Translations under genes and position numbers: made by a program
In this document: positions 25,046 to 35,258 of the stretch, one piece after another
Layout of the letters: each line of letters starts with the position of its first letter
Numbering within the stretch: the first letter of the stretch is position 1
Source: an uncultured Erythrobacteraceae bacterium
GTDB lineage: Bacteria > Pseudomonadota > Alphaproteobacteria > Sphingomonadales > Sphingomonadaceae
Length of the DNA stretch: 51,351 nucleotides
Direction: 5' to 3'
Assembly: GCA_946482075.1 (NCBI GenBank)
Contig: CAMLQG010000013.1
Span: forward strand, 1-51,351
The notes under the pieces: model-generated
The model's database searches: none
What the model was told of the DNA's origin: nothing
The model's input: only the letters and a program-made list of their open reading frames with translations

Positions 25046-27772
25046 ATGACCAAAGCCCCCGACTGGACCGGAGCCATCGCCCGCGCACAGGATCATGCAC
25101 CGTTCCTGGCGATGGGCCTGGAACGCCAGCCCGAACTGGCCGGCCTGCTGGCGGCGGGGAATTGGGAGGCGGCGCTTGACTGCACCCGCACTGCCGGCGA
25201 CAGCGCGGAAAGCGTCGGCTCGGCCCTGCGGCGCGAGCGGCTGGCGATCGCGCTCGCGCTCGCCATCGGTGATCTCGCGGGCGCCGTCCCGCTCGCCACG
25301 GTGATGACCGAACTCAGCGCCTTTGCGGATCGCGCGCTCGACGCGGCCATCGCAGACGCGATCCGCAAGCGCATGCCCGAAGCCGATCCGCAGGGCTTCG
25401 TCGCGCTGGCGCTGGGCAAGCATGGGGCGGGGGAACTGAACTACAGCTCCGACATCGATCCGATCCTGCTTTACGATCCCGTCCGCCTGCCGCATCGCGA
25501 GCGCGAGGAAGCCGCCGAAGCCGCCCAGCGCGTCGCGCGCAGCGTGGTGGAAACCCTCAGCCATGTCGACGCGGAAGGCTATGTCTTCCGCGTCGACCTG
25601 CGGCTGCGCCCGGCATCGGAAGTCTCCCCGCTCGCCATTTCCTTCGACGCGGCGCTGACCCATTACGAATCCTCCGCTCTCGCCTGGGAACGCGCGGCTT
25701 TCATCCGCGCCCGCTCGGCCGCGGGCGATGTCGCGGCAGGCAAGGAGTTCCTGGCCGCGATCCGGCCGTTCGTCTGGCGCAAGAGCCTCGATTTCGGAGC
25801 GATCGCCGAGATCGGCCGGCTGACCGCGCGAATCCGCGCGCATCATCGCGGGCGCGACGTGCCGGGCCCCGGTTTCGAGCTGAAGCGCGGGCGCGGCGGC
25901 ATTCGCGAAGTCGAGTTCTTCGCCCAGACGCACCAGCTGATCCATGGGGGCCGGCGGCCCGCGCTGCGCTTGCGCGGCACGCGCCCGGCGCTCGATGCGC
26001 TGGCGGTGGAAGGCATCATCACGCCCGAGGATGCCCGCGCGCTGGGCGAGGCCTATGACCGGCTGCGGCTGTTCGAGCATCGCCTGCAGATGGTCGCGGA
26101 CCAGCAGACCCATGCTCTCCCGTCCGATCCGGCGGCGCTGGAGAATGTCGCGGCGCTCCACGGTCTCTCCAGCGCACAGGCGCTGGTGGACGAGATCACG
26201 GCGGTGACCGAAGTGGTCGCCGGGCGGTTCGATGCGCTGCTGGAACAGACCGCCGAATTCGCGCGTGCGCCCGCGGTCGCTCCGGCCGTCGCCCTGGGAG
26301 GTGCGCTTTCGAAGGAATTCGACGGATTCGAGTTCGCCAAGCCTGCCGAATTGTCCGATCGGATCGCCAAATGGTCCGATGGCCGCGTGCGGGCCTTGCG
26401 CAGCGAAGCGGCGCGCGCGGCGTTCGAGGCGATCCTGCCCGCGCTCCTGAAAGCGCTCTCTTCCGCGCCCGATCCTGAACGCGCTTTCGTCCGCTGGGAA
26501 ACCTTCCTGATCGGCCTGCCCAGCGCAGTGAACCTGTTCCGCCTGCTGGAAGCGCGACCCGCCCTGCTCGAACAGCTGTTGCGCGTCCTCACGCTTGCCC
26601 CGCCGCTGGCGGACGAGCTGACGCGGCGGTCCGACCTGCTGGATGCGCTGATCGACGCAAGCGCGCTCGACCTGCCGGGCCCGGTCGATGCGCTCCGGGC
26701 GCGCATGGCGATGAGCGAGCGCGAAGGCGATTACCAGAGCCTGCTCGACGGGGTACGGCGCAGCGTGGGCGATCTGCGCTTCGCGCTCGGCGTGCAGCTG
26801 ATCGATGCGGCGCATGATCCGCTGGAGATCGCCTCCGCCCTCTCGCGCACGGCCGAAGTGGCGCTGGGCGTGCTGGCCGATGCCGCGCAGGAGGAATTCG
26901 CCAAAGCGCACGGGGTTGTTCCAGGCGTCGATCTCGTCGTGCTGGGGTTGGGGCGGCTGGGCGGCGGGGTGCTGACCCATGCGTCCGATCTCGATCTCAT
27001 CTACCTGTTCACCGGCGAAGCCAGCGGTGAATCCGACGGCGCGCGTCCGCTGGGCCCCACGCTCTATTTCAACCGCCTGGCGCAGCGCGTGACCGCGGCG
27101 TTGAGCGTGCCGACGGCCGAAGGCGCGCTTTACGAGGTCGATACGCGGTTGCGCCCGCAAGGCGCGCAGGGTCCGCTCGCGGTCAGCCTGTCGAGCTTCG
27201 CGCGCTATCAGCGCGAGGATGCCTGGACCTGGGAACACATGGCGCTCACCCGGGCGCGGCCGCTTTACGGACCGGAAGCGGGGCGGGTGGAACTGGCGGG
27301 GATCATCGCGGACGTGCTGCGGCGTCCCCGCGATGCGGCGAAGCTCAAGGAAGACGTGCTGACGATGCGGGCGGAGATGGCGGAGCACAAGCCTCGCAAG
27401 GGCCCGCTGGACGCCAAGCTCGCCCGGGGCGGGTTGGTCGATCTCGAATTCATGATCCACTATCTGCAATTGCGCGACCATGTGGGGCTCACGCCTGATC
27501 TGGGCGCGGCCGCGGCGGAGCTTGCCGGCGCCGGACTGCTGCCCGACACGCTCGTGCCCGCGCAGGAATTCATGACCCGGCTGCTCGTCGCCTCGCGGCT
27601 GCTCGCGCCCGATGGCGCCATGCCGGCACCGGCCGCCTGCCAGGTGCTGGCAAGGGCTTGCGGCTGTACGGACGAATCTGCCCTCTTGCGCGAGTTCGCC
27701 GATGCAAGGCAAAGCGTGGCGGCCGCCTGGACCGGATTGTTCGGCGAGAAACTGGAGATCGACGATGAGTGA
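25046..27772 (+). CDS. glnE: Glutamine synthetase adenylyltransferase/deadenylyltransferase GlnE
   Basis: GlnE adenylylates and deadenylylates glutamine synthetase under PII control. The 908-aa product has two nucleotidyltransferase-type domains. The N-terminal one has GKHGAGELNYSSDIDPILLY (conserved DxD), the C-terminal one GLGRLGGGVLTHASDLDLIY. Helical regions join them, including KRGRGGIREVEFFAQ and KLARGGLVDLEFMIHYLQL, both family hallmarks. ATG 25046 is preferred; the frame is open further upstream without family sequence. Its stop overlaps the next gene by eight bases, suggesting coupled translation. RpoN, also in this window, often controls the same nitrogen circuit. Confidence 0.96.
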   Translation: MTKAPDWTGAIARAQDHAPFLAMGLERQPELAGLLAAGNWEAALDCTRTAGDSAESVGSALRRERLAIALALAIGDLAGAVPLATVMTELSAFADRALDAAIADAIRKRMPEADPQGFVALALGKHGAGELNYSSDIDPILLYDPVRLPHREREEAAEAAQRVARSVVETLSHVDAEGYVFRVDLRLRPASEVSPLAISFDAALTHYESSALAWERAAFIRARSAAGDVAAGKEFLAAIRPFVWRKSLDFGAIAEIGRLTARIRAHHRGRDVPGPGFELKRGRGGIREVEFFAQTHQLIHGGRRPALRLRGTRPALDALAVEGIITPEDARALGEAYDRLRLFEHRLQMVADQQTHALPSDPAALENVAALHGLSSAQALVDEITAVTEVVAGRFDALLEQTAEFARAPAVAPAVALGGALSKEFDGFEFAKPAELSDRIAKWSDGRVRALRSEAARAAFEAILPALLKALSSAPDPERAFVRWETFLIGLPSAVNLFRLLEARPALLEQLLRVLTLAPPLADELTRRSDLLDALIDASALDLPGPVDALRARMAMSEREGDYQSLLDGVRRSVGDLRFALGVQLIDAAHDPLEIASALSRTAEVALGVLADAAQEEFAKAHGVVPGVDLVVLGLGRLGGGVLTHASDLDLIYLFTGEASGESDGARPLGPTLYFNRLAQRVTAALSVPTAEGALYEVDTRLRPQGAQGPLAVSLSSFARYQREDAWTWEHMALTRARPLYGPEAGRVELAGIIADVLRRPRDAAKLKEDVLTMRAEMAEHKPRKGPLDAKLARGGLVDLEFMIHYLQLRDHVGLTPDLGAAAAELAGAGLLPDTLVPAQEFMTRLLVASRLLAPDGAMPAPAACQVLARACGCTDESALLREFADARQSVAAAWTGLFGEKLEIDDE

Positions 27773-28253
27773 AGCCCCTAAAGGTTCACGAGCTGACGTG
27801 GGTGACGCCATTCCCGACATCGCGCTGGAAACGCCCGAAGGCGGCAGCGTGAAGCCGTCCGATTTCAAGGGCAAACCGCTTGTCCTGTTCTTCTATCCCA
27901 AGGACGATACGCCGGGCTGCACCACGGAAAACAAGGATTTCAGCGCCCTTTCGGCTGATTTCGCCAGGGCCGGCGTGGCGCTGCTGGGCGTCAGCAAGGA
28001 CCCCCCGAAGAAGCATGGCAAGTTCATCGCCAAGCATGGGCTGACAGCACCTCTCGCCAGCGATGCGGAAAGCGATGGCCTTGCCGACGCGCTGGGCATC
28101 TGGGTGGAAAAGAGCATGTATGGCCGCAGCTATATGGGGATGGAGCGGACGACCTATCTCGTCGATGCCGGGGGCAGGATCGCGCGGGTCTGGCGCAAGG
28201 TGAAAGTGAAGGACCACGCCGCCGAAGTGCTGGAGGCGGCGAAAGCGCTTTGA
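27765..28253 (+). CDS. bcp: Peroxiredoxin, Bcp/PrxQ type, single cysteine
   Basis: A 162-aa thioredoxin-fold peroxidase that reduces hydroperoxides. The peroxidatic cysteine is Cys52 in YPKDDTPGCTTENKDF. The position where E. coli Bcp has its resolving cysteine (five residues on) is Lys57, and no other cysteine exists in the protein, so it must be a 1-Cys enzyme needing an external thiol. Other family blocks are SVKPSDFKGKPLVLFFYPKD and the terminal HAAEVLEAAKAL. ATG 27765 lies inside the end of glnE (overlap 27765-27772). The pairing with glnE appears translational rather than functional. Confidence 0.93.
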   Translation: MSEAPKGSRADVGDAIPDIALETPEGGSVKPSDFKGKPLVLFFYPKDDTPGCTTENKDFSALSADFARAGVALLGVSKDPPKKHGKFIAKHGLTAPLASDAESDGLADALGIWVEKSMYGRSYMGMERTTYLVDAGGRIARVWRKVKVKDHAAEVLEAAKAL

Positions 28254-28261
28254 GGTTGATT

Positions 28262-28370
28262 GATCCTCCCAGCTCGGTGGAGGGGGCGTGCCCCATGCGA
28301 GAGACTTCGTGTGGGGAGAGCCCCCTCCGTCAGCCCTGCGAGCTGCCACCTTCCCCGGCAGGGGAGGATC
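28262..28370. repeat. Palindromic intergenic repeat, family E
   Basis: Outer arms GATCCTCCC and GGGGAGGATC with nested GGAGGGGG and CCCCCTCC arms and an AGCTCGGTGG/CTGCCACC-like core. About 109 bases, between the peroxiredoxin and DUF455 genes. A related small hairpin is at 24976-24998. Confidence 0.8.
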
Positions 28371-28391
28371 GTATTGAATGGATAGAAGCAC

Positions 28392-29201
28392 TTGATTGCG
28401 CAAAGTCCCCAACCCACCGTCGCATCCGCCATTCGGGCCGCGCTGCTCACTCCCGATCCGCATGCCAAGGCGATGGCGGCACGCGCGGTTTCGCGCGGCT
28501 GGCGCGGGGGCGCGCTTGCCTTCCGCTTCGACGTGGCGATGCCCGACAAGCCCGCCTGGCCGGACAGGCCCGAATTGCTCCCGCCCAACCGGATGAAGAA
28601 GCGCGGGCGCGGCGGGTCCGACCGCGCGCGGATCGCGCTGTGGCATGCGCTGGCCCATATCGAATTCGTCGCGATCGATCTTGCGCTCGACATGGCCGGG
28701 CGGTTCGGCGCGGAGATGGGGCCGGATTTCGTCGGCGATTTCCTGTCGGTCGCGGCGGACGAAGCGATGCATTTCGGTCTTCTCGCCCGCCAGCTGCGCA
28801 CGCTCGACAGCTTCTACGGCGCCTTGCCGGCCCATGGCGGCTTGTGGGAATCGGCCGAGGAGACGCGGCATGATGTCGCGGCGCGTCTGGCGGTGGTGCC
28901 GATGGTGCTCGAAGCGCGCGGCCTCGACGTCACGCCGGCAACGCTGGAACGCGTGCGCGCAGCCGGCGACGAACGCGGTGCACGCATCCTGGAACGAATC
29001 CTTGACGACGAGATTCGCCACGTCCGGATCGGCACAAACTATTTCGACGCACTCTGTTCATCGTGCGGCAAACCGAGCGCGGATATGTGGAAAATGTTGG
29101 TGAAACGCCACTTTAGAGGGGCGCTGAAGGCTCCATTCAACGACTCGGCGCGTCTTGCAGCCGGTCTGTCGCGAGAGTTCTACGCGACCATTGCCTCTTA
29201 A
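28392..29201 (+). CDS. DUF455 family ferritin-like protein
   Basis: A 269-aa protein of the DUF455/COG2833 family, related to ferritin-like di-iron folds. It shows three metal-ligand-like segments on helices: WHALAHIEFVAIDLALD, AADEAMHFGLLARQL and ILDDEIRHVRIGTNYF. Their E/DxxH patterns suit a di-iron site, as in MiaE-type hydroxylases. The start is TTG 28392, the first start codon after an in-frame stop at 28383. The protein begins LIAQSPQPTVASAIRAALLT, agreeing with relatives. Its reaction is unknown; tRNA hydroxylation is only a family analogy. Confidence 0.85.
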   Translation: MIAQSPQPTVASAIRAALLTPDPHAKAMAARAVSRGWRGGALAFRFDVAMPDKPAWPDRPELLPPNRMKKRGRGGSDRARIALWHALAHIEFVAIDLALDMAGRFGAEMGPDFVGDFLSVAADEAMHFGLLARQLRTLDSFYGALPAHGGLWESAEETRHDVAARLAVVPMVLEARGLDVTPATLERVRAAGDERGARILERILDDEIRHVRIGTNYFDALCSSCGKPSADMWKMLVKRHFRGALKAPFNDSARLAAGLSREFYATIAS

Positions 29202-29348
29202 CCCGAAGCCGATATCCCTTAACTCACGACATGGCGGGGGGGTCCGTGATGATCGTAAAAATCTTCCAGCGACCTTTTCGGCCGACGGAAGAGACTGCTT
29301 CGGAAACTCGTTTCCGGCGCTTGAGAGTAACGGATTAAGGACTTTTTC

Positions 29349-30020
29349 GTGGTCGGAAAAAAGAAGAGCCCTGGCTTCCTTTCGGCAGTCGCGGCCATTT
29401 TTGCAGCCTGGATGGTGATGGGGGCTTCCCCCGCTCTTGCGGCCGAGCCGCAGCGTGCCGCTCCGGGTTCCCCGCTTGGTGAAGGCGATGCCGCTTTCCG
29501 CGAACTCTTCACCAACTGGACTTCCATCGAAAACACTCCCGGCCGTACCGCCAGCCCCACCGTCAAAGTTTCCATCCCTTCGCGCATGCCGGTTGAAGGC
29601 GTGCGCATGACCAGCGACTACGGCATGCGGACCCATCCCGTGCTCGGCGGGCGCCGCGCTCACAAGGGCGTGGATCTCGCCGGCCCCACCGGCACGCCGG
29701 TTTACGCCACGGCCGACGGCACGGTCGGCATGGCCCAGTGGTTCAGCAGCTACGGCAATTACGTCCAGATCGAACATGGCGCCGGCTTGCAGACGCGTTA
29801 CGGCCACCTTTCGGCCTATACGGTGAAGCCGGGCCAGGTGATCAAGAAGGGCACGCTGATCGGCTATGTCGGCTCCACCGGCCGCTCCACCGGCCCGCAT
29901 CTCCATTATGAAGTCCGCGTCGCGGGCGAAGCGGTCAACCCGGTCCCCTACATGGTCGAGACCGAAGCGCAGCAGGCTCTCGCCCTGGCGCGTGGCGAAG
30001 GCGGCCGCGGCGGCGACTGA
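29349..30020 (+). CDS. M23-family (LytM) peptidoglycan endopeptidase
   Basis: A 223-aa zinc endopeptidase that should cleave cross-links in peptidoglycan. It starts with GTG 29349, followed by a signal peptide (SAVAAIFAAWMVMGASPALAA). The LytM domain shows SDYGMRTHPVLGGRRAHKGV (HxxxD zinc ligands), GNYVQIEHG, YGHLSAYTVKPGQVIKKG and the STGPHLHYEVR motif with the HLH zinc ligands. All ligands are present, so it is predicted active, unlike degenerate EnvC-type activators. An intrinsic terminator follows at 30058. Confidence 0.92.
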   Translation: MVGKKKSPGFLSAVAAIFAAWMVMGASPALAAEPQRAAPGSPLGEGDAAFRELFTNWTSIENTPGRTASPTVKVSIPSRMPVEGVRMTSDYGMRTHPVLGGRRAHKGVDLAGPTGTPVYATADGTVGMAQWFSSYGNYVQIEHGAGLQTRYGHLSAYTVKPGQVIKKGTLIGYVGSTGRSTGPHLHYEVRVAGEAVNPVPYMVETEAQQALALARGEGGRGGD

Positions 30021-30057
30021 TCCTTCCGGGTTTTCCTGCATCGCTGGTTCAGGCTGA

Positions 30058-30089
30058 AAGGCGCGGCATAGGTCGCGCCTTTTCCTTTT
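30058..30089 (+). terminator. Rho-independent terminator after the M23 peptidase gene
   Basis: An 8-bp perfect stem AAGGCGCG/CGCGCCTT with an 8-base loop, followed by a T-rich tract (TTCCTTTT). It is 38 bases after the M23 stop. Confidence 0.85.
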
Positions 30090-30123
30090 GGGATCTATCC
30101 GGGCAACGTGAGCCCCCACCTTT

Positions 30124-30152
30124 CGTCATTCCCCGCTTTCGTGGAAACGACG
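30124..30152. repeat. Degenerate half of repeat family C
   Basis: CGTCATTCCCCGCTTTCGTG followed by GAAACGACG, an imperfect hairpin resembling one arm of the element at 18025-18093. It lies just past the galU end, in the gap to the M23 gene. Confidence 0.5.
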
Positions 30153-30169
30153 CAAAACGGGTGAAAGAA

Positions 30170-31057
30170 TCAGCCTTCGAGCATGGCCTTCATCAGCTCG
30201 CGCACGTCCTCGCCCATGTCCGGGCGCTCCAGCGCGAGCGCCAGCGTGGCTTCGACGAAGCCCAGCTTGCTGCCGCAATCATAACGCTTGCCGGCGAAGG
30301 TCACCGCGTGGAACGGCTGGGTGCCGATCATCTTGGCCATCGCGTCGGTCAGCTGGATCTCGCCGCCCGCGCCTTTCTCCTGCCCATCCAGCGTGCGCAT
30401 CACTTCGGGCTGGAGGATGTAGCGGCCGGAGATGATCTTGTTGGACGGCGCCTTGTCGAGCGGCGGCTTCTCCACCAGGCCCTTGACCTCGGTCAGCGCA
30501 CCCCCCAGCGTATCGGGCACCGCGCCCGGATCGATCACGCCATAGCTCGACACCTGTTCATGCGGGACTTCGAGCACGCTGATCAGATTGCCGCCGACTT
30601 CGTCATAGGCTTCGACCATCTGCTTGAGACAGCCCGGCTCGCCCACCATCAGCTCGTCCGGCAGCAGGATCGCGAAGGGATCGTCGCCCACCACGGCGCG
30701 CGCGCACCAGATCGCATGGCCCAGCCCCATCGGCACCTGCTGGCGCACGGTGATGAGATTGCCGGGTGTGAAGCGCGTCGATTCAAGGACGGAAAGGTCT
30801 TTGCCGCGTTCATTCATCGTGGTTTCGAGCTCGTAGGCGATGTCGAAATTCTCGACGATCGCCGTCTTGCCCCGCCCGGTGACGAAGATCATCTGTTCGA
30901 TCCCCGCCTCCCGCGCTTCATCCACCGCATACTGGATCAGCGGCCGGTCGATGATCGGCAGCAATTCCTTGGGGATGGCCTTGGTTGCGGGAAGGAAGCG
31001 AGTGCCGAGCCCGGCGACCGGGAACACGGCTTTCTTGATCGGTTTGCGTCCAGTCAT
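30170..31057 (-). CDS. galU: UTP--glucose-1-phosphate uridylyltransferase
   Basis: GalU makes UDP-glucose for polysaccharide and lipopolysaccharide precursors. The 295-aa product begins with the nucleotide-binding PVAGLGTRFLPATKAIPKEL and LPIIDRPLIQYAVDEAREAG. It has VRQQVPMGLGHAIWCARAVV, LLPDELMV, and GLVEKPPLDKAPSNKIISGR near the middle, all typical. Length is normal. It is divergent from murA with an 83-base gap, so the two could share a promoter region. Another envelope gene, an M23 peptidase, lies at its other end. Confidence 0.95.
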   Translation of the reverse strand: MTGRKPIKKAVFPVAGLGTRFLPATKAIPKELLPIIDRPLIQYAVDEAREAGIEQMIFVTGRGKTAIVENFDIAYELETTMNERGKDLSVLESTRFTPGNLITVRQQVPMGLGHAIWCARAVVGDDPFAILLPDELMVGEPGCLKQMVEAYDEVGGNLISVLEVPHEQVSSYGVIDPGAVPDTLGGALTEVKGLVEKPPLDKAPSNKIISGRYILQPEVMRTLDGQEKGAGGEIQLTDAMAKMIGTQPFHAVTFAGKRYDCGSKLGFVEATLALALERPDMGEDVRELMKAMLEG

Positions 31058-31140
31058 TGTGCACTGCGATACGAAATCGGAAGGGGGGGCGTCAACAGCG
31101 CTCGGCTTGCCCGCGACATAAATCGCGCTAAAGCACGGCG

Positions 31141-32424
31141 ATGGACAAGATCATCATCGAAGGCGGGAAACGCCTGGCCGGCACCATTCCCGTTTCCGGC
31201 GCGAAGAATGCGGCGCTCACCCTGCTTCCCTGCGCTCTGCTCACCGAAGAGCCGCTGACGCTGCGCAACCTGCCCCGCCTGGCCGATATCGACAGCTTCC
31301 AGCATCTGATGACCCAGTTCGGCGTCTCCACCGCAATCGCCGGAGCGCGGCCGGAGGATTTCGGCCGCGTGATGACGTTGCAGGCCACCCGCCTCACGTC
31401 CACCACCGCGCCTTACGATCTTGTGCGGAAGATGCGGGCCTCGATCCTGGTGCTCGGGCCGATGCTCGCGCGGGCGGGCGAGGCGACCGTGTCCCTGCCG
31501 GGCGGCTGCGCGATCGGCAATCGCCCGATCGACCTCCATCTGAAAGCGCTCGAAGCGCTCGGCGCGCAGATCGAGCTCGCGGCCGGCTATGTCCGCGCGA
31601 TCGCGCCTGAGGGCGGCCTGCCCGGCGGTCGCTACAGCTTCCCGGTGGTTTCCGTCGGCGCGACCGAGAACGCGCTGATGGCCGCCGTGCTCGCCAAGGG
31701 GAAAAGCACGCTGCACAATGCCGCGCGCGAGCCGGAGATCGTCGATCTCTGCAACCTGCTGGTCGCGATGGGCGCCCAGATCGAAGGCATCGGCAGCTCG
31801 GAGCTTACCATCCATGGCGTTCCCCGGCTGCACGGTGCGACCTATGCGGTGATGGCGGACCGGATCGAGGCGGGCAGCTATGCCTGCGCAGCGGCGATCA
31901 CCGGCGGGGAAGTGACGCTGACGGGCGCGAAATTCGAGGAGATGGAAGCCACGGTGCAGGCGCTGCGCGAAGCGGGCGTCAAGGTGGAGCCGGTGGCTAA
32001 CGGGCTGCATGTCTATGCGGACGGGCCGATCCGCGCGATCACTTTGTCCACTGCGCCCTATCCCGGCTTTGCCACGGATATGCAGGCGCAGCTCATGGCG
32101 CTTCTCTGCCGCGCGGAAGGTACCAGCGTGCTGACCGAGACGATCTTCGAGAACCGCTACATGCACGTGCCGGAACTCAATCGGATGGGCGCGCATATCG
32201 AGACGTCGGGCCGCACCGCGATCGTCCATGGCGCCCCCCATCTGACCGGCGCGGAAGTGATGGCGACCGATCTGCGCGCCTCGATGAGCCTGGTCATCGC
32301 GGGTCTGGCGGCGGAGGGCGAAACCCAGGTCCATCGCCTTTACCACCTCGACCGCGGCTATGAGCGACTGGAGGAGAAGCTCGCCTTGCTCGGCGCGCAA
32401 ATCGAGCGCGTGGGCGACGGCTGA
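31141..32424 (+). CDS. murA: UDP-N-acetylglucosamine 1-carboxyvinyltransferase
   Basis: MurA transfers enolpyruvate to UDP-GlcNAc, the first committed step of peptidoglycan synthesis. The 427-aa product begins [20 protein letters not shown]. The active-site cysteine is Cys123 in [18 protein letters not shown], so it is of the fosfomycin-sensitive Cys type rather than the Asp type. [27 protein letters not shown] and [16 protein letters not shown] are further family blocks. Length is normal. Confidence 0.96.
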   Translation: MDKIIIEGGKRLAGTIPVSGAKNAALTLLPCALLTEEPLTLRNLPRLADIDSFQHLMTQFGVSTAIAGARPEDFGRVMTLQATRLTSTTAPYDLVRKMRASILVLGPMLARAGEATVSLPGGCAIGNRPIDLHLKALEALGAQIELAAGYVRAIAPEGGLPGGRYSFPVVSVGATENALMAAVLAKGKSTLHNAAREPEIVDLCNLLVAMGAQIEGIGSSELTIHGVPRLHGATYAVMADRIEAGSYACAAAITGGEVTLTGAKFEEMEATVQALREAGVKVEPVANGLHVYADGPIRAITLSTAPYPGFATDMQAQLMALLCRAEGTSVLTETIFENRYMHVPELNRMGAHIETSGRTAIVHGAPHLTGAEVMATDLRASMSLVIAGLAAEGETQVHRLYHLDRGYERLEEKLALLGAQIERVGDG

Positions 32425-32489
32425 CCGTCCTGCCGGACCTTTCCCTGCCCGCGCGCGTTGTCGGGGCGAAGAGGAAAGGAGTGCGTATT

Positions 32490-32732
32490 ATGGGATTGTT
32501 GCAAGTGGCCGCCGTCAGTGCGCTCGGTTATCTCGGCTATCGTTATTGGCATAAGAATCACGCCGATAGATCGGCTGCCGCCTTCGCGCCCGGCCAGACG
32601 CCCGACAAGAACTTCGCCAAGGTCCGCGATGCCGGACCCAAGGCGATGCGGGATCGCCCGAACGGCTGGGGCAAGGTGGACGAGGAAAGCGACCAGAGCT
32701 TCCCGGCGAGCGATCCGCCGGCCAATTACTGA
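32490..32732 (+). CDS. Small conserved protein with SDQSFPASDPP motif
   Basis: An 80-aa protein. AAAGGAG at 32475-32480 sits nine bases before ATG 32490, which is why I prefer it to GTG 32481. The N-terminus (MGLLQVAAVSALGYLGYRYW) is a short membrane-associated helix, then a charged linker. The C-terminus DEESDQSFPASDPPANY matches a motif found at the ends of many small alphaproteobacterial proteins of unknown role. It may be membrane-anchored with a disordered cytosolic tail. Function is not recognised. Confidence 0.78.
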   Translation: MGLLQVAAVSALGYLGYRYWHKNHADRSAAAFAPGQTPDKNFAKVRDAGPKAMRDRPNGWGKVDEESDQSFPASDPPANY

Positions 32733-32736
32733 CCCG

Positions 32737-32984
32737 TCATCCCGTGGGGGCCGCGCGGCGCAGCAGCCGCGCGGTCAGCCACAGGCGGATCGCGCCTGCG
32801 AGTCCCGGCGGCGTTTCTGCGAGGATGCGTTCGGCGTCGATCCGGGCCACGAGCGCGTTGAGCGGCAGGCGTTCTTGGTCGGCGGCTTGTTTCAACAGCT
32901 CCCAGAAGAGGGGTTCGAGGCTGATCGAGGTCTTGTGGCCGGCGATCTCGACCGACCGCTTGACCGGCGGATGGTAAGGCACGC

Positions 32985-32988
<4 letters not shown>
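32737..32988 (-). CDS. Ribbon-helix-helix domain protein
   Basis: An 83-aa protein with an N-terminal ribbon-helix-helix fold: [20 protein letters not shown] forms the strand and first helix, [18 protein letters not shown] the second. Such domains usually bind DNA as dimers. The C-terminal 30 residues ([18 protein letters not shown]) form an extra amphipathic helix. GTG 32988 overlaps the fumC stop (GTGA, 32985-32988), so it is translated directly after fumC. The gene it regulates, if any, is unknown. Confidence 0.8.
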
Positions 32989-34385
<1,397 letters not shown>

Positions 34386-34392
34386 GGGCCCC

Positions 34393-35115
34393 TCAATACA
34401 TGTGCTGGCCGCCATTGATCGACAGCGTCGATCCGGTGACGAAAGCCGCTTCGTCCGAACACAGGAAGGCGACGCCGCGTGCGATATCGTCGGCATGGCC
34501 CAGCCGGCCGACCGGAATGCGCGCCACGATCTTTTCCAGGACGGGTGCGGGGACGGCGGCGACCATGTCCGTATCGACATAGCCCGGCGCGACGGCGTTG
34601 ACGGTGATGCCGAACTTCGCGCCTTCCTGCGCCAGCGCCTTGGTGAAGCCGTGGATGCCGGACTTGGCCGAGGCATAATTGACCTGGCCGTACTGCCCGG
34701 CCTGCCCGTTCAACGATCCGATATTCACGATCCGGCCCCAGCCGCGTTCCCGCATGTTCGGGAACGTCGCTTTCGCCATGTTGAAGCAGCCGCCGAGATT
34801 GATGCGGATGACCTCGTTCCAGTCTTCCCAGCTCATCTTGTGGATCACGCCGTCGCGCGTGATGCCGGCATTGTTCACCACGATGTCGATCGGGCCGATC
34901 TCACGTTCGATCTGGAGGCACCCCGCCATCGTCTCGTCATGATCGCCGACATCGAACTTGAAGGACGGGATACCGGTGCGATCGGTGAAATCCTTGGCTC
35001 TGGCGACGTCGCCGCCATAATTCGCGATGACCTTGCGGCCCTGCGCTCTGAGCGCGATGCAGATAGCTTCCCCGATCCCGCGGGTTCCGCCGGTGACGAC
35101 TGCGATACGTTCCAT
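34393..35115 (-). CDS. phaB: Acetoacetyl-CoA reductase
   Basis: A 240-aa short-chain dehydrogenase reducing acetoacetyl-CoA to (R)-3-hydroxybutyryl-CoA with NADPH for polyhydroxyalkanoate synthesis. Visible are the nucleotide-binding [25 protein letters not shown], the catalytic serine/tyrosine/lysine region [20 protein letters not shown], and the PhaB-like [19 protein letters not shown] and INGGQHMY ending. Those make PhaB more likely than FabG. The PHA synthase and thiolase genes are not in the window. It lies seven bases from fumC, likely one transcript. Confidence 0.9.
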   Translation of the reverse strand: MERIAVVTGGTRGIGEAICIALRAQGRKVIANYGGDVARAKDFTDRTGIPSFKFDVGDHDETMAGCLQIEREIGPIDIVVNNAGITRDGVIHKMSWEDWNEVIRINLGGCFNMAKATFPNMRERGWGRIVNIGSLNGQAGQYGQVNYASAKSGIHGFTKALAQEGAKFGITVNAVAPGYVDTDMVAAVPAPVLEKIVARIPVGRLGHADDIARGVAFLCSDEAAFVTGSTLSINGGQHMY

Positions 35116-35210
35116 GGAAGCCCCTATCCCAAAGGCGTTTTGGCCATTTGTGGGAGGAGGTTAGGTAATGGGCCGATTCCCGGCAAGGGAGCAAAGTGCC
35201 AGGCATGCCG

Positions 35211-35232
35211 AAAAAGCCCGAAAACCGGGGCG
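35211..35232 (-). terminator. Weak terminator after the outer-membrane-like gene
   Basis: On the minus strand CCCG, GTTTT, CGGG is followed by CTTTTT. The stem is only four to five pairs, so support is modest. It lies ~27 bases past the stop of the gene ending at 35259. Confidence 0.4.
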
Positions 35233-35258
35233 CAGCAACGGATTGTCATGAAGCCGCT

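Noticed and set aside
24212..27874. Very long open frame (1220 codons) antisense to glnE and the M28 gene
   Set aside because: High GC keeps antisense frames open; the sense frames encode clear GlnE and M28 motifs, and the antisense product is rich in Arg/Gly/His with no domain.
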